DNA of 64,000 nt from Streptomyces zhihengii (lineage in GTDB: Bacteria; Actinomycetota; Actinomycetes; Streptomycetales; Streptomycetaceae), in NCBI RefSeq assembly GCF_016919245.1, contig NZ_JAFEJA010000001.1, positions 124,001-188,000 on the forward strand, given 5' to 3'. The notes beneath the pieces are model-generated. The model saw only the letters and a program-made list of their open reading frames with translations, ran no database searches and had not been told where the DNA came from. Below, piece by piece: positions 25,009 through 33,856 of this stretch (positions within the stretch are counted from its first letter, which is position 1; each line of letters begins with the position of its first letter). The translations under genes and the position numbers were made by a program.

Positions 25009-27319
25009 GCAGGGCCGTCCATTCCGCGCGCAGCTCCTCGGCCAGGTAGGCGCCGTTCTCGGTGAGTTCGCGTGGCGGCAGGCCGGACAGCTCGCCCAGC
25101 ACGCGGCCGGCCAGGAGGCGGGCGGGGGCGGCGTCCGGTGACGAACGGGCGGCCGCGCCGATGTGTTCGCTCGCGAGGTCGAGGAGCCGCTCCGCGGGGC
25201 TGCCCGGCAGATGCAGGTCGACCACCTCGCGCAGGGCGGTGAGTCTCGCCCTGCGTCCGAGCCGGGGCAGTTCGCGCGCGAAGTCCTCCGGCTCGACGTC
25301 GATCGCCACCCCCAGCGCACCGCTGCCGCAGGTGCCGAGGTGCAGTCCGGAGCCGGCGGCGAGCGGGGTGAGTGTCGTCGCGGTCGAGGCGTTGGCGCCG
25401 TCCCGCCAGCCGGGCTCCCGCTCGTCGAGGAGGCCGTACGCCGTGGCCAGCCGGTCGCGGAAGGCGTCCAGCGGGCCGGGGTCGAGCGGTGGGGTGACGG
25501 CCGCGGGGAAGCAGTCGCGGAACGGGTCGGCGTCGTCGATGGTCAGCGTGCGGCCGTCGCCGCAGGGCAGGGAGGCCAGCGGCCGCCACGCCCGCAGCAC
25601 GGGCGGGGAGGCGCCGGGCGCGCCCGGCTGCGGGGCGCCGCCCACCCGGAGCCCGTCCGCCCCGAGCCGGAACTCCACCCGTCCGGCCCCTGACAGCCGC
25701 ACGGTGCCCAGGGTCGGCAGGTGGACCAGGGGGTCGGGCTGGTCCCAGCGCAGGGTGGCCTCGACGCCCGCGCGCAGCGCCGCGGCCGCGGCGACCGCCA
25801 TGAAGCGCGGCAGATCAGCCCGTCCGTCCCAGGAGTCCAGGAGGGAGGGGCGGAGGTAGGGATGGGTGACGACGGCGTCGAGATGGGGTGCCGTTCTCCC
25901 GTCGGCGTCCAGGCGGACGAGGAGCCGCCACGCCTCGTCCCAGGACGCGTCGCCGGCGAGTGCGGTGTTCACGTCCGCGAGCAGTGCTCTGTCCAGTCGC
26001 AGCCGCGCCCGTCCGAGTTCGCCGGCGCTGGTCACCGCGGGGGCCAGCGCGCGCTCCGTGATCCGCTCCGCGATGCCCTCGATCAGGGCGCGCAGGTCGG
26101 CGCAGTAGACCGACGGGTTGTCGAACCCGCGGCCGGTGCGGTAGCGGTGCGCGTACAGTCCTCCGCCGCAGTCGGCCAGGACGCGGCACCGCCGGCAGGT
26201 CTCGCTGACCCCGGCGGGGGCGGAGGGGGGCCCGGCTGGCCCGGTGCTCTCGGTGCTCTCGGTGCTCTCGGTGCTCCGGACGCCGTCGGTGCCGTCGGTG
26301 CCATGGATGCTCTCGGTGCTCTCGGTGCTCCGGACGCCGTCGGTGCCGTCGGTGCCATGGATGCTCTCGGTGCTCTCGGTGCTCCGGACGGGACCGGGGT
26401 CCCGGGTGCCCCGGGCGAACTCGGTGAAGCTGTTGCGGAAGACGTCGTACCCGGTGGCGGGCGCGCCGTCGTAGGCGATCTTGAGCGAGTCGGACCGGGT
26501 GATCGTGCCGTCGGTCTCGACGACCGCGATGCCGCCCGGGGGGAGCCCCAGGGCCTCCGCCAGCGCGGGGCCGCCCCGCAGCGTGCTGAGGATCGAGTCG
26601 AAGGTCCTGACGGGCACCTGGCGTCCCTGCCCGTCCCAGCGGTCGAAGACCCGGAGGAGCCAGTCGGCGTACGGCGTGGACGCTCCCGCCCGACCGGGCG
26701 GCGGAGGCACGTCCCAGGTGGCGTGGGGTAAGAGGTAGTCCACGAGCGGCGGTTCGAGGGCGGTCAGCGCGTCGTGCACCACGACCGGGTCGCCGGCCAC
26801 GTCGACGGTGCACAGCAGGCCCTGGAAGAGGTGCCGGTACTCGGGCAGCCGGAGCAGGTCGATGCCGCGCCGCACCCGGTCGTAGCTGCTGCGCCCGCGG
26901 TGGTCGAGCCGGTGCCGGTCGTTCGCGGCCCGGTCGCCGTCCAGGGAGATGCCGACCTTGACGCCGAACTCCTCGAACACCGTCAGATGGGCGCGGTTCA
27001 GCCGCACCCCGTTGGTGTGGACCGAGAGGTCGAGCCGGGTCGCCGGGGCGAGGGCGCCGGTGAGTTCCGCGCAGATCGACCGCAGCCTGGCCGGGCCGGC
27101 GAGCAGCGGCTCACCGCCGTGCAGGACGACCGCGACCGACGGGAGCCGCTGCTCGTGCGCGTACTCGGCGAGCCGGAGCGCGACCTGACGGACCGTCCTC
27201 CCGGCCATCAGGGGCGGCGTCCTGCGCCAGCTCTGGTCCGCGTGCTCGTAGACGTAGCAGTGGTCGCACGCCAGGTCGCACCTGCTGTGGACCTTCAGGA
27301 CCAGTTCCCGGATGGTCAC
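25001..27319 (-). CDS. fxsB: FxsB: radical SAM/SPASM cyclophane-forming peptide maturase
   Basis: A 772-residue enzyme. The radical SAM core holds the 4Fe-4S motif C-D-L-A-C-D-H-C (Cys 14, 18, 21) and V-L-H-G-G-E-P-L near 65; a SPASM-type Cys set follows at 375, 378, 384 and 406 (C-R-R-C, C-G-G-G-L-Y). FxsB enzymes crosslink the Phe-x-Ser core of FxsA-type precursors. Between core and SPASM Cys, residues 311-364 are a tandem repeat (see 26256-26390). The C-terminal 360 residues resemble the HExxH-type domain usually fused to FxsB (T-H-P-Y-L-R-P-S-L; D-D-A-D-P-F-R-D), but the expected HExxH reads R-E-V-V-D. GTG 27319 follows GAGGGGGACAGAG and lies 47 bases behind fxsA. Confidence 0.88.
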   Translation of the reverse strand: MTIRELVLKVHSRCDLACDHCYVYEHADQSWRRTPPLMAGRTVRQVALRLAEYAHEQRLPSVAVVLHGGEPLLAGPARLRSICAELTGALAPATRLDLSVHTNGVRLNRAHLTVFEEFGVKVGISLDGDRAANDRHRLDHRGRSSYDRVRRGIDLLRLPEYRHLFQGLLCTVDVAGDPVVVHDALTALEPPLVDYLLPHATWDVPPPPGRAGASTPYADWLLRVFDRWDGQGRQVPVRTFDSILSTLRGGPALAEALGLPPGGIAVVETDGTITRSDSLKIAYDGAPATGYDVFRNSFTEFARGTRDPGPVRSTESTESIHGTDGTDGVRSTESTESIHGTDGTDGVRSTESTESTESTGPAGPPSAPAGVSETCRRCRVLADCGGGLYAHRYRTGRGFDNPSVYCADLRALIEGIAERITERALAPAVTSAGELGRARLRLDRALLADVNTALAGDASWDEAWRLLVRLDADGRTAPHLDAVVTHPYLRPSLLDSWDGRADLPRFMAVAAAAALRAGVEATLRWDQPDPLVHLPTLGTVRLSGAGRVEFRLGADGLRVGGAPQPGAPGASPPVLRAWRPLASLPCGDGRTLTIDDADPFRDCFPAAVTPPLDPGPLDAFRDRLATAYGLLDEREPGWRDGANASTATTLTPLAAGSGLHLGTCGSGALGVAIDVEPEDFARELPRLGRRARLTALREVVDLHLPGSPAERLLDLASEHIGAAARSSPDAAPARLLAGRVLGELSGLPPRELTENGAYLAEELRAEWTALRD
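26256..26390. repeat. 54-bp tandem repeat inside fxsB (2.5 copies)
   Basis: Two exact 54-bp units (26256-26309 and 26310-26363) and a partial third unit to about 26390. Each encodes an 18-residue block read V-R-S-T-E-S-T-E-S-I-H-G-T-D-G-T-D-G on the minus strand. Shorter CTCTCGGTG and CGTCGGTGC subrepeats are nested within. The reading frame is kept, so copy number could vary without breaking the enzyme. Confidence 0.9.
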
Positions 27320-27366
27320 CTCTGTCCCCCTCGCCCACGGCGCCGCGCGAACGTCCGCCCATGCGG

Positions 27367-27549
27367 TCAGAGAGCGGAGTTGAAGGTGCGCCGCATGCCG
27401 GCACGGCCCCTGGCCGGGACCCGTGCCGATCGCCGCACGGCCGCGGTGATCTCGGTCCCGCGGGTGCTGATCTCCGCGAGCGGTGTTCTCTCGGCGGCCG
27501 GGACTTCCGTAGGGGGGTTGACTGCGGATTTCATGACCGAGATATTCAT
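27367..27549 (-). CDS. fxsA: FxsA: FxSxx-COOH precursor peptide
   Basis: A 60-residue peptide starting M-N-I-S-V-M-K-S-A-V and ending R-R-T-F-N-S-A-L at the stop. The last five residues fit the F-x-S-x-x-COOH signature that names the family; the Phe and Ser are the positions where FxsB-type enzymes are expected to form a three-residue cyclophane. The segment T-P-L-A-E-I-S-T-R-G-T-E-I near the middle resembles the leader region of other FxsA peptides. A second ATG at 27534 is possible. GGTGA lies 12-16 bases before the first ATG. It is directly upstream of fxsB, as usual in these clusters. Confidence 0.85.
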   Translation of the reverse strand: MNISVMKSAVNPPTEVPAAERTPLAEISTRGTEITAAVRRSARVPARGRAGMRRTFNSAL

Positions 27550-27810
27550 CTGCGTCGGTTTCACCTTGATTCGGGGCCGTCTTCCGGCACACCGGGGACG
27601 GCGGGAGTCCGGGGCCGATGGACACGGTGCGCTCGGAAGCGTTCCGCCGGGCATGACGCTCCCATCTTCGCAGCCCCTGTGCAGGGTGGGCAATGCGTGG
27701 TGCAAGACCCTGTGCGAAAGAGCTGATTTCCCGTCACGACGCCCCGGGAGCTGGCGGAAAGCCGTACGGTGCGCCGGAGCGGGAGGGGCCCGGACGGACA
27801 GCGCGGGGGG

Positions 27811-30800
27811 TCAGACGGACAGCAGGAACTCCAGGTCCCGGTCGACCCGCCGCCAGCCGCGGCCCGCCTCCGTCCAGGGGTGTCCTGAGCCGAGCCGTCT
27901 GTCCAGCGCGCTCACCGACCGGCCCCGCAGCCGGCCGGCCTCCGCGGTGCGGCCCATCGAGCGCAGGGTGACCGCCAGGCACAGATCGGCGATCAGGGTG
28001 TCCGGATGGCCGTCGCCGAGCCGGGCGCGCAGGTCGCGTGCGCAGTCCCGCGTCATGCTCTCGGCCTCGGCGAACCGCCCGAGGTCGGCGAGGATGTTGG
28101 CCATCGTCACCCGTCCGCACAGGGTGTAGGGGTGGGCGTCGCCGAGGTGCCTGCCGAAGGACCGGACGGTCCGCCGCGCCGCCGCCAGTGCCTCGTCCAT
28201 CTCCCCGGCGGTGCGCAGCCACGCCGCGAGGTTGTGGTCGCACACCGCGTTGTCGGGGTGCTCGGGGCCCCGGAGCCGGGCGACCCCGTGCCTCAGGCGG
28301 TCCATCACGCCGCGCGCGGCGGTCAGGTCGCCCGCCTCCGCGGTCAGGGCCGCCAGGTTGACGCCGCACACCAGCGCGTCGGGACCGTCCGGGTCCCGTG
28401 CCGTCGTGTAGGCCTTCTCGGCGTCCGCGGCGAGCGCGTCGGCCTCGTGGCGCCGTCCGACGCGGCGCAGCGAGACCGACAGGCTGACGGTCGCGCGCAA
28501 CGCGCCGTGGGTGTCGCGGCCGCGCAGTTCCTCCAGGGCGGGGCGCAGGACGCGCACGGAGCCCGCGTAGTCGCCCGTCTCGCGCAGGTCCCGGGCGTGC
28601 CCGAGGGCCGACGCCAGCGCCGACGGATGGCTGTGCCCGAGGACCTCGCACTGGCGCTGCCAGGTGGCGCTGCTCCGCTCCCGCGACGCCGGGTACTCCC
28701 CCACCAGGCGCAGCGACCGGGCGAGCGACTCGGCGGCGGCCAGCGTCTGCGGGTGCTCCTCGCCGAACAGGTCGTGGAATCCGGTGTGGACCTCGCGCGC
28801 GAGGTCGACCGCCTCGCCGAACCGGCCCAGTGCCCTCAGGTCCTCCGCGAGGCCCGCCGCGGTGATCAGGGTGTGCGCGTGCCCGGGCGGCAGCAGTGCG
28901 CGCTGCCGGGCCAGGGTGCGGGAGTCCAGGCCGTGCGCCTCGTCGAAGGCCCCCAGGCTGCGCAGCGCGGCCGCCTGCTGGTTGCGCAGTTGCAGCACCT
29001 GCTGGCCGTCGTCTCCCCCGTCCGCCGCCGTCCAGCTCCGGTCCAGCCGGCGTCCGAGTTCGAGCGCCCGGGCCGGCATGCCGTTGCGGGCCGTGCGGCG
29101 CACCCGCTCCAGCAGCACCTCGCGGATCTCGCCGTCGCGGCACTCGTCGGCGGCGGCGTGGTCCAGGTGGGCCCACAGGCGCTCGAACACCGGGTCGTCG
29201 GTCTCGGCGGCGGTGTCGTCGCGCCGCGGGGCGCCGGCGGCGAGGAGGCGGTGCGCCTCGTGGCGGACCTCGTCCGCCTCGCCCTCGGGCAGACGGGCGC
29301 GCACCAGGCGCTGCACGATCCGGTGCACCCTCAGCGTGTGGCCGGCCTGGTCGACCTCCGCAAGACCCAGCCGGCTGAGTTCCCGCACCTCCCGGTCGAC
29401 CAGCATCGGCCCGTGCAGGGAGGCGTCGTGCGGACGCAGCAGCGCCAGCGCGGTGTCGGTGTACGCCAGTGCCAGCGGGAGCGGCAGCGGCGCGAGCCGG
29501 CCGCACAGCGCGAGCAGCCGCAGCGCCGCGGGGGCGCGGTCGGCGAGGGTGTCGAGGGCGACCCCGGTCGTGGCGGCGGCCGGGTCGGCCGGCTCGCCCT
29601 CCGGCGTCACGGCGCCGGCGCCGGTCAGCCGGTGCAGGTAGTCGTGTGCCGACGGGGACCGCGCCAGCCACGATCCGGCCTGCGCGACGGCGAGCGGAAG
29701 GTCCCCCACCGTGGCGGCGATCCGGTCCGCGTCCGCCGCCGGGAGCACCGGGGCCAGCCGCCGCAGCAGCTCGACGCTCTGCTCCCGGGTGAAGACGTCG
29801 ACCCGCACGGGGTGCATGGTCTCGCCCCAGGCGGCGTCCCTGGAGGTGACCAGCACATGGCCGTGGGGGCCGCCGGGCAGCAGCCCCGACAGGGACGCCG
29901 GGACACCGGCGTTGTCGTAGGCCAGGAGCCACCGGCCGCCCCCCGCGCCCGAGTCCAGCGCGTCGAGGGCGCGGCGCGCGGCGGTGGGCACGTCGTCGCC
30001 GCCCCGCAGGCCCAGCCGATCGGCCAGCCGCGCCAGCGACAGCAGGACCGATTCCCGGCTGTGCGCGCGGATCCACCAGACCAGGTCGTACGCCGCCCGG
30101 AAGCGGTGGGCGTACTCGACCGCGAGCTGGGTGCGGCCGGTGGCGCCGAGTCCGTCGTGCGGGAGCACCACGGCCCGTTGCCGGCTGACCCGCAGGGTGG
30201 CGTCGAGCTGGTCCAGCAGCCGGTTCCGGCCCACGAAGAAGGGGTTGCGCGCCGGCGCCTCCCACACGCCGGGCGTCCGGAGCGGGAACCGCGGCCTGGC
30301 CGCGTCCAGCGCGCGTTCGGCCTCGCCGCCGGACAGGCCCATGCCGCGCAGCAGGGCCTCGGCGGCCCCCGGCTCGTCGAGGGAGGTCAGGTCGACGGCT
30401 TCGTGGTCGCTGAACGGGGGCGTGAGCGCGACGGGTTCGATCCTGAGCGGGATCAGCACGCCCGGGGGGCCCGCGCCGGGCCCGTCCATGCTCTCCCACA
30501 AGGTCCGGGACCGGGGCGAGCGCAGGAAGGCAGAGGACAGCAGCGCGAGCGTGCGGGGGGCTTCTGCCCGGGCGCCCTGCTCCCGGCCGGCGCCGGGGGC
30601 GATCACGTCGAAGCCGGCGCCGGTGAGCAGCCAGTCGACCCAGTCGGCCCACATCCGGTCCTGCGGGGCGTACCACAGCCGCAGCGGCGTCGCCACGGGG
30701 GACAACGGCCGCACGAAGGAGGCGAGATGGCGTCTGCGCAGCTCGTCGTCGAGCGGCGCGAGACGCCGTACCCGGCCCTCGGTGATGCGTTCCGTCAGCC

Positions 30801-31668
30801 GCTCGAAGGCGGCCAGCAGGCTGTCCGGATCCCCCGGGCGGTCGCCGAAGACGGCGAGGGTCTCCTCGTAGGCGTAATCCGGCCGGTGCGGGACGTCCAG
30901 GGCGGTCCGGGCGTCGGCCGGCAGTTCCCGGAAGCTGGCGCGGACGAGTTCACGGGCGGCGGCGAGGCGGGTCTCCCGGCCGTCGGCGACCCGCATCGCG
31001 ACGGGCACGATGCGCAGGGGGCGCGGGTGGACGTCCCGGAGGATGGAGCGGGCCATGCGGGCCGCGCCGTCGATGCTCTGGGAGCTCAGGGTGAAGCAGT
31101 TGACGAGGACGTCCGGCATGTCGATGGTGCACAGGCCGACCAGGTCGCTCACGCCGCAGCGGCTGTCGATGAGCGTGAAGTCGTAGTGGGTCCTCATGTC
31201 GTGGCGCAGCGCCTCCAGGAACCGCGCGCCCTTGAACCGGTCGGTGAACTCCCGCCAGCTGAAGTCCATCAGGTGCGTCAGGTACTCGCCGTCCTGCCGC
31301 CCGGCGGGCATGTAGTCGAGGCTTCCGCCGTCGGGGAAGTCCCAGTCGACGGAGACGGCGTGCGGCAGGACCCTGGCGAGGCGCTGCCGCAGATCGGCCG
31401 CCGACTCGGTGCCCGGTGTGGTGCGCCATTCGGTGACGTAGCCCGAGAACAGGTTGAGCACGCCGGTGGTGGCCGCCGAGGTCGCGGCGTCCAGGAACGG
31501 GTGGAAGTACCGGTGCAGCCCCGGTGCCTCCACGTCCCAGTCGGCGGCCAGCACGTGGTAGCCGTTGGAGGCCAGGATCCACGCGACGTTGGCCAGGGCC
31601 ATGGTCCGCCCGGTGCCGCCCTTCTGGGAGTAGAAGGTGACGATCCGTCCCTCGGTGCCGGGGGGCAT
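27811..31668 (-). CDS. second FxsT-like protein: ParA/TIR-like/NB-ARC/TPR, with changed NB-ARC P-loop
   Basis: A 1285-residue paralogue of the FxsT at 20120-24046 with the same domain order. The ParA-like P-loop K-G-G-T-G-R-T (16-22), D-W-D-V-E-A-P-G and L-I-D-S-R-C-G are kept; a TIR-like domain follows at about 328-400 (L-W-Y-A-P-Q-D-R-M-W-A-D-W-V; R-T-L-A-L-L-S-S-A-F-L). The NB-ARC P-loop reads G-L-G-A-T-G-R-T-Q (506-514): the invariant Lys is Arg, so ATP hydrolysis there is doubtful. TPRs fill about 860-1270 (G-H-P-D-T-L-I-A-D-L-C-L-A-V-T-L). The start ATG shares one base with the fxsC stop (TGATG), so the two are translationally coupled. Confidence 0.85.
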   Translation of the reverse strand: MPPGTEGRIVTFYSQKGGTGRTMALANVAWILASNGYHVLAADWDVEAPGLHRYFHPFLDAATSAATTGVLNLFSGYVTEWRTTPGTESAADLRQRLARVLPHAVSVDWDFPDGGSLDYMPAGRQDGEYLTHLMDFSWREFTDRFKGARFLEALRHDMRTHYDFTLIDSRCGVSDLVGLCTIDMPDVLVNCFTLSSQSIDGAARMARSILRDVHPRPLRIVPVAMRVADGRETRLAAARELVRASFRELPADARTALDVPHRPDYAYEETLAVFGDRPGDPDSLLAAFERLTERITEGRVRRLAPLDDELRRRHLASFVRPLSPVATPLRLWYAPQDRMWADWVDWLLTGAGFDVIAPGAGREQGARAEAPRTLALLSSAFLRSPRSRTLWESMDGPGAGPPGVLIPLRIEPVALTPPFSDHEAVDLTSLDEPGAAEALLRGMGLSGGEAERALDAARPRFPLRTPGVWEAPARNPFFVGRNRLLDQLDATLRVSRQRAVVLPHDGLGATGRTQLAVEYAHRFRAAYDLVWWIRAHSRESVLLSLARLADRLGLRGGDDVPTAARRALDALDSGAGGGRWLLAYDNAGVPASLSGLLPGGPHGHVLVTSRDAAWGETMHPVRVDVFTREQSVELLRRLAPVLPAADADRIAATVGDLPLAVAQAGSWLARSPSAHDYLHRLTGAGAVTPEGEPADPAAATTGVALDTLADRAPAALRLLALCGRLAPLPLPLALAYTDTALALLRPHDASLHGPMLVDREVRELSRLGLAEVDQAGHTLRVHRIVQRLVRARLPEGEADEVRHEAHRLLAAGAPRRDDTAAETDDPVFERLWAHLDHAAADECRDGEIREVLLERVRRTARNGMPARALELGRRLDRSWTAADGGDDGQQVLQLRNQQAAALRSLGAFDEAHGLDSRTLARQRALLPPGHAHTLITAAGLAEDLRALGRFGEAVDLAREVHTGFHDLFGEEHPQTLAAAESLARSLRLVGEYPASRERSSATWQRQCEVLGHSHPSALASALGHARDLRETGDYAGSVRVLRPALEELRGRDTHGALRATVSLSVSLRRVGRRHEADALAADAEKAYTTARDPDGPDALVCGVNLAALTAEAGDLTAARGVMDRLRHGVARLRGPEHPDNAVCDHNLAAWLRTAGEMDEALAAARRTVRSFGRHLGDAHPYTLCGRVTMANILADLGRFAEAESMTRDCARDLRARLGDGHPDTLIADLCLAVTLRSMGRTAEAGRLRGRSVSALDRRLGSGHPWTEAGRGWRRVDRDLEFLLSV

Positions 31669-32951
31669 CAGGCGTCTCCCGGGCCGGTCTCCGGTTCCTG
31701 GACGGGGCCGCGCAGCCTCGGCCGGAGGAAGTGCGGGCCGGCGGGCGGGTACACGGGCACCACGTACCGGAGGAACTGGGCCGCCGCCCACTGGATCACG
31801 GTGGGGAGGATGTCGGCGAACGCGGCCAGCGAGGGGACTCCGCCCGTCGCGGCCCGGGAGACGCTGCGCCCCCTCTGCAGCGTGCGCGGCAGGGTGTTCT
31901 CCAGCGCCGACTGCAGCTCCGCGCCGGCGGTGTCGTTGTCCGGGTCGGCGCGGTCCCAGGGCACGACGACCACGAGCCACGGCTGGGCCGCCGCGTCCAC
32001 CCGGGTGAGCAGTTCACGCTGCCCGGGATCGGTGAGCGCCCAGTGGTCGACCAGCATCACCGTCGGTGCCGACGGGTGCTCCTCCGCGAGGAGGTCGCCG
32101 GCCGCCTCGTCGAGGGGCTCGACGGTCGTGAGGTAGTCGAGCCCGCGCACCTGCTCCGCGGCGAAGTCCGCGAGCGGCCGGGCCGCGGCCGCGTCGCTCT
32201 CACGGTAGGGGTTCCAGTCGACCGGGGAGGGGCCGTAGCACAGTCGCGAGCGGCCCTGCGGCAGTTCGCGACTGCTGGGCGCGGCCACCACGATGCGCAG
32301 CCGGCGCAGCACGGGCGGCGATCCGAACGCGTTGGGCAGGTCGGCGAGGTCCAGCGGTGCGCCCCGTGGCACCGGGTTCCGCTCGGCCGTGGCGACGATC
32401 GCCCGGGCCAGCAGCAGGACGGCCTGCTCGTACTCGCTGCGGTAGCGGCGCAGCTTCATCAGGGAGTACAGGCCCTCGGTCGCGTAGCGGGGGCCGAACC
32501 GCTCGTGGCCGTGGGCCAGGTGGCGCGCGGCCGTGGGCAGCCGCTCGCTGTGCACGGGCGTCCACAGCGCCGGCACGATCCCCTGCGGGACGGTGTCCTG
32601 CGGCCCGTCTCCCCGGGCCTGGCGCAGGGCGAACGCCCGCCACTCGCGTCCGCACTGGTCGCTGACGAAGTAGCGCGGTGAGTACAGCGGTACGAACACC
32701 CGGCAGGTGGCGAGTGCGGCGGACAGGCGGGTGCCCCAGTCCTCGCCGATCCGCATGGCGCCGTCCATGAACCCGGCCGGCTCGCCGGCCGGCAGGTCCG
32801 TCAGCGTCAGGATGTGCTCGCACAGGTCGCGGTAGAGCCGGTGCACCCACATGTCCGGGTCGGGGGCGTCGGTCGCGTGGCGCGGCGTGTGCGCGTAGCT
32901 GAAGAAGAAGTAGGGAACATGGGGGTCCGTCCGCTCCGGTTCCTGGTTCAC
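31668..32951 (-). CDS. fxsC: FxsC: TIR-like protein of the FxSxx-COOH system
   Basis: A 427-residue cytoplasmic protein. Residues 12-150 form a TIR-like domain: Y-F-F-F-S-Y-A-H-T-P near 14, F-M-D at 61-63, V-F-V-P-L-Y-S-P-R-Y-F near 85 and C-G-R-E-W-R-A-F near 100, where the Glu takes the place of a TIR catalytic Glu. The second half (residues 200-390; R-R-L-R-I-V-V-A-A-P-S-S, then V-D-H-W-A-L near 300) is the part specific to FxsC. The start GTG at 32951 has GGGGGAAGGG upstream. It lies 29 bases behind the macro-domain gene and overlaps the next gene by one base, so all four are likely one transcript. Molecular role unknown. Confidence 0.85.
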   Translation of the reverse strand: MNQEPERTDPHVPYFFFSYAHTPRHATDAPDPDMWVHRLYRDLCEHILTLTDLPAGEPAGFMDGAMRIGEDWGTRLSAALATCRVFVPLYSPRYFVSDQCGREWRAFALRQARGDGPQDTVPQGIVPALWTPVHSERLPTAARHLAHGHERFGPRYATEGLYSLMKLRRYRSEYEQAVLLLARAIVATAERNPVPRGAPLDLADLPNAFGSPPVLRRLRIVVAAPSSRELPQGRSRLCYGPSPVDWNPYRESDAAAARPLADFAAEQVRGLDYLTTVEPLDEAAGDLLAEEHPSAPTVMLVDHWALTDPGQRELLTRVDAAAQPWLVVVVPWDRADPDNDTAGAELQSALENTLPRTLQRGRSVSRAATGGVPSLAAFADILPTVIQWAAAQFLRYVVPVYPPAGPHFLRPRLRGPVQEPETGPGDA

Positions 32952-32980
32952 ACCAAGCCCTTCCCCCACACGGCCGGCGG

Positions 32981-33856
32981 TCACAGCGTCCGCAGGAACA
33001 GGGCCAGTTCGAGCATGTCCACCCGCTCGTAGTCCTCCGGGTGGACCACGATCGTCAGCTCCTTGCACACGACCGATCGCCGGGACCGCGTGACGAAGGA
33101 CAGCAGGATCAGCTTGATGAGACCGGCGTGGTCCATGCTGTCGATGCGGGCCAGGCCCGAGCCGATCACCGGCATGGCCACCGCCTCGCGGCGGGCGTGC
33201 AGGTGCACCGCGTCCCACAGCGCTTCCAGGCTGTTCCATATCTGGACGGGGCCCGATTCGACCGTCAGGTCGTTGCGCATGGTGCCGTAGGCGCTGAGGA
33301 AGCAGCGGCGCTGCGGGGTCCCGAGCACGGCGACGGTGCCCAGCGGGTAGCGGGCGAGTTTCCCCGCCCGCTTCGCCGTCCGGTCCTCCAACAGGACCGG
33401 ACGCACTCCCGCGAGCGCCGCGTCGATGTCCCCGTCGAGCCGGGCGGTCTCGCCCGCGTAGAGGCGGTGCAGGAACTGGCCCTGCACGCTGCCGTGGACG
33501 ATCAGCAGGTCGTCCCGGGTGTCGGTGTCGAACACGTCGTTGCCGCCGACGACGAGATGACCGGTGTGCTCGAAGAGGTCACCGACCTCGATCGTCACCT
33601 GGAATCCGGGGTGGCGGAACTCGTGGCTCAGCCTGGTCCGCGGCCAGGACATCAGGATGCCGCCGGCCAGCGAGAGGGCGACGACGACGAGGAACGTGGT
33701 GAGGCGCGGCAGGGAGCTCTGCGGCCAGAACGCGAGGTAGAGCTGGACGGCCCCGGACAGCACTCCGAAGTGGACGGCGCAGGCGCGGCCCGCCGTGGTC
33801 AGGCCGAGACGGGTGCCGAACAGCATCCGCGCCTGGTGCCCGGTCATCCGGCTCAT
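32981..33856 (-). CDS. two-TM, macro-like effector (type II Thoeris ThsA-like, DUF6430)
   Basis: A 291-residue protein. Two hydrophobic segments at about 25-45 and 51-70 (L-T-T-F-L-V-V-V-A-L-S-L-A-G-G-I-L) form a membrane hairpin. Residues 86-290 look like the DUF6430/ThsA-type macro domain: V-G-D-L-F-E-H-T-G-H-L-V-V-G-G-N-D-V-F-D-T (91-111), H-G-S-V-Q-G-Q-F near 121, and P-V-I-G-S-G-L-A-R (229-237), expected to bind an ADP-ribose-type ligand. In type II Thoeris the TIR protein makes such a signal and this membrane protein responds by disrupting the membrane. The start overlaps the TIR gene stop by four bases (ATGA), so the pair is coupled. Assignment is from fold motifs and neighbourhood, not a search. 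Confidence 0.72.
   Translation of the reverse strand: MSRMTGHQARMLFGTRLGLTTAGRACAVHFGVLSGAVQLYLAFWPQSSLPRLTTFLVVVALSLAGGILMSWPRTRLSHEFRHPGFQVTIEVGDLFEHTGHLVVGGNDVFDTDTRDDLLIVHGSVQGQFLHRLYAGETARLDGDIDAALAGVRPVLLEDRTAKRAGKLARYPLGTVAVLGTPQRRCFLSAYGTMRNDLTVESGPVQIWNSLEALWDAVHLHARREAVAMPVIGSGLARIDSMDHAGLIKLILLSFVTRSRRSVVCKELTIVVHPEDYERVDMLELALFLRTL

Noticed and set aside
28006..32136. Plus-strand open frame of 1376 codons opposite the second fxsT
   Set aside because: Same reasoning; the minus strand carries the recognisable domains.
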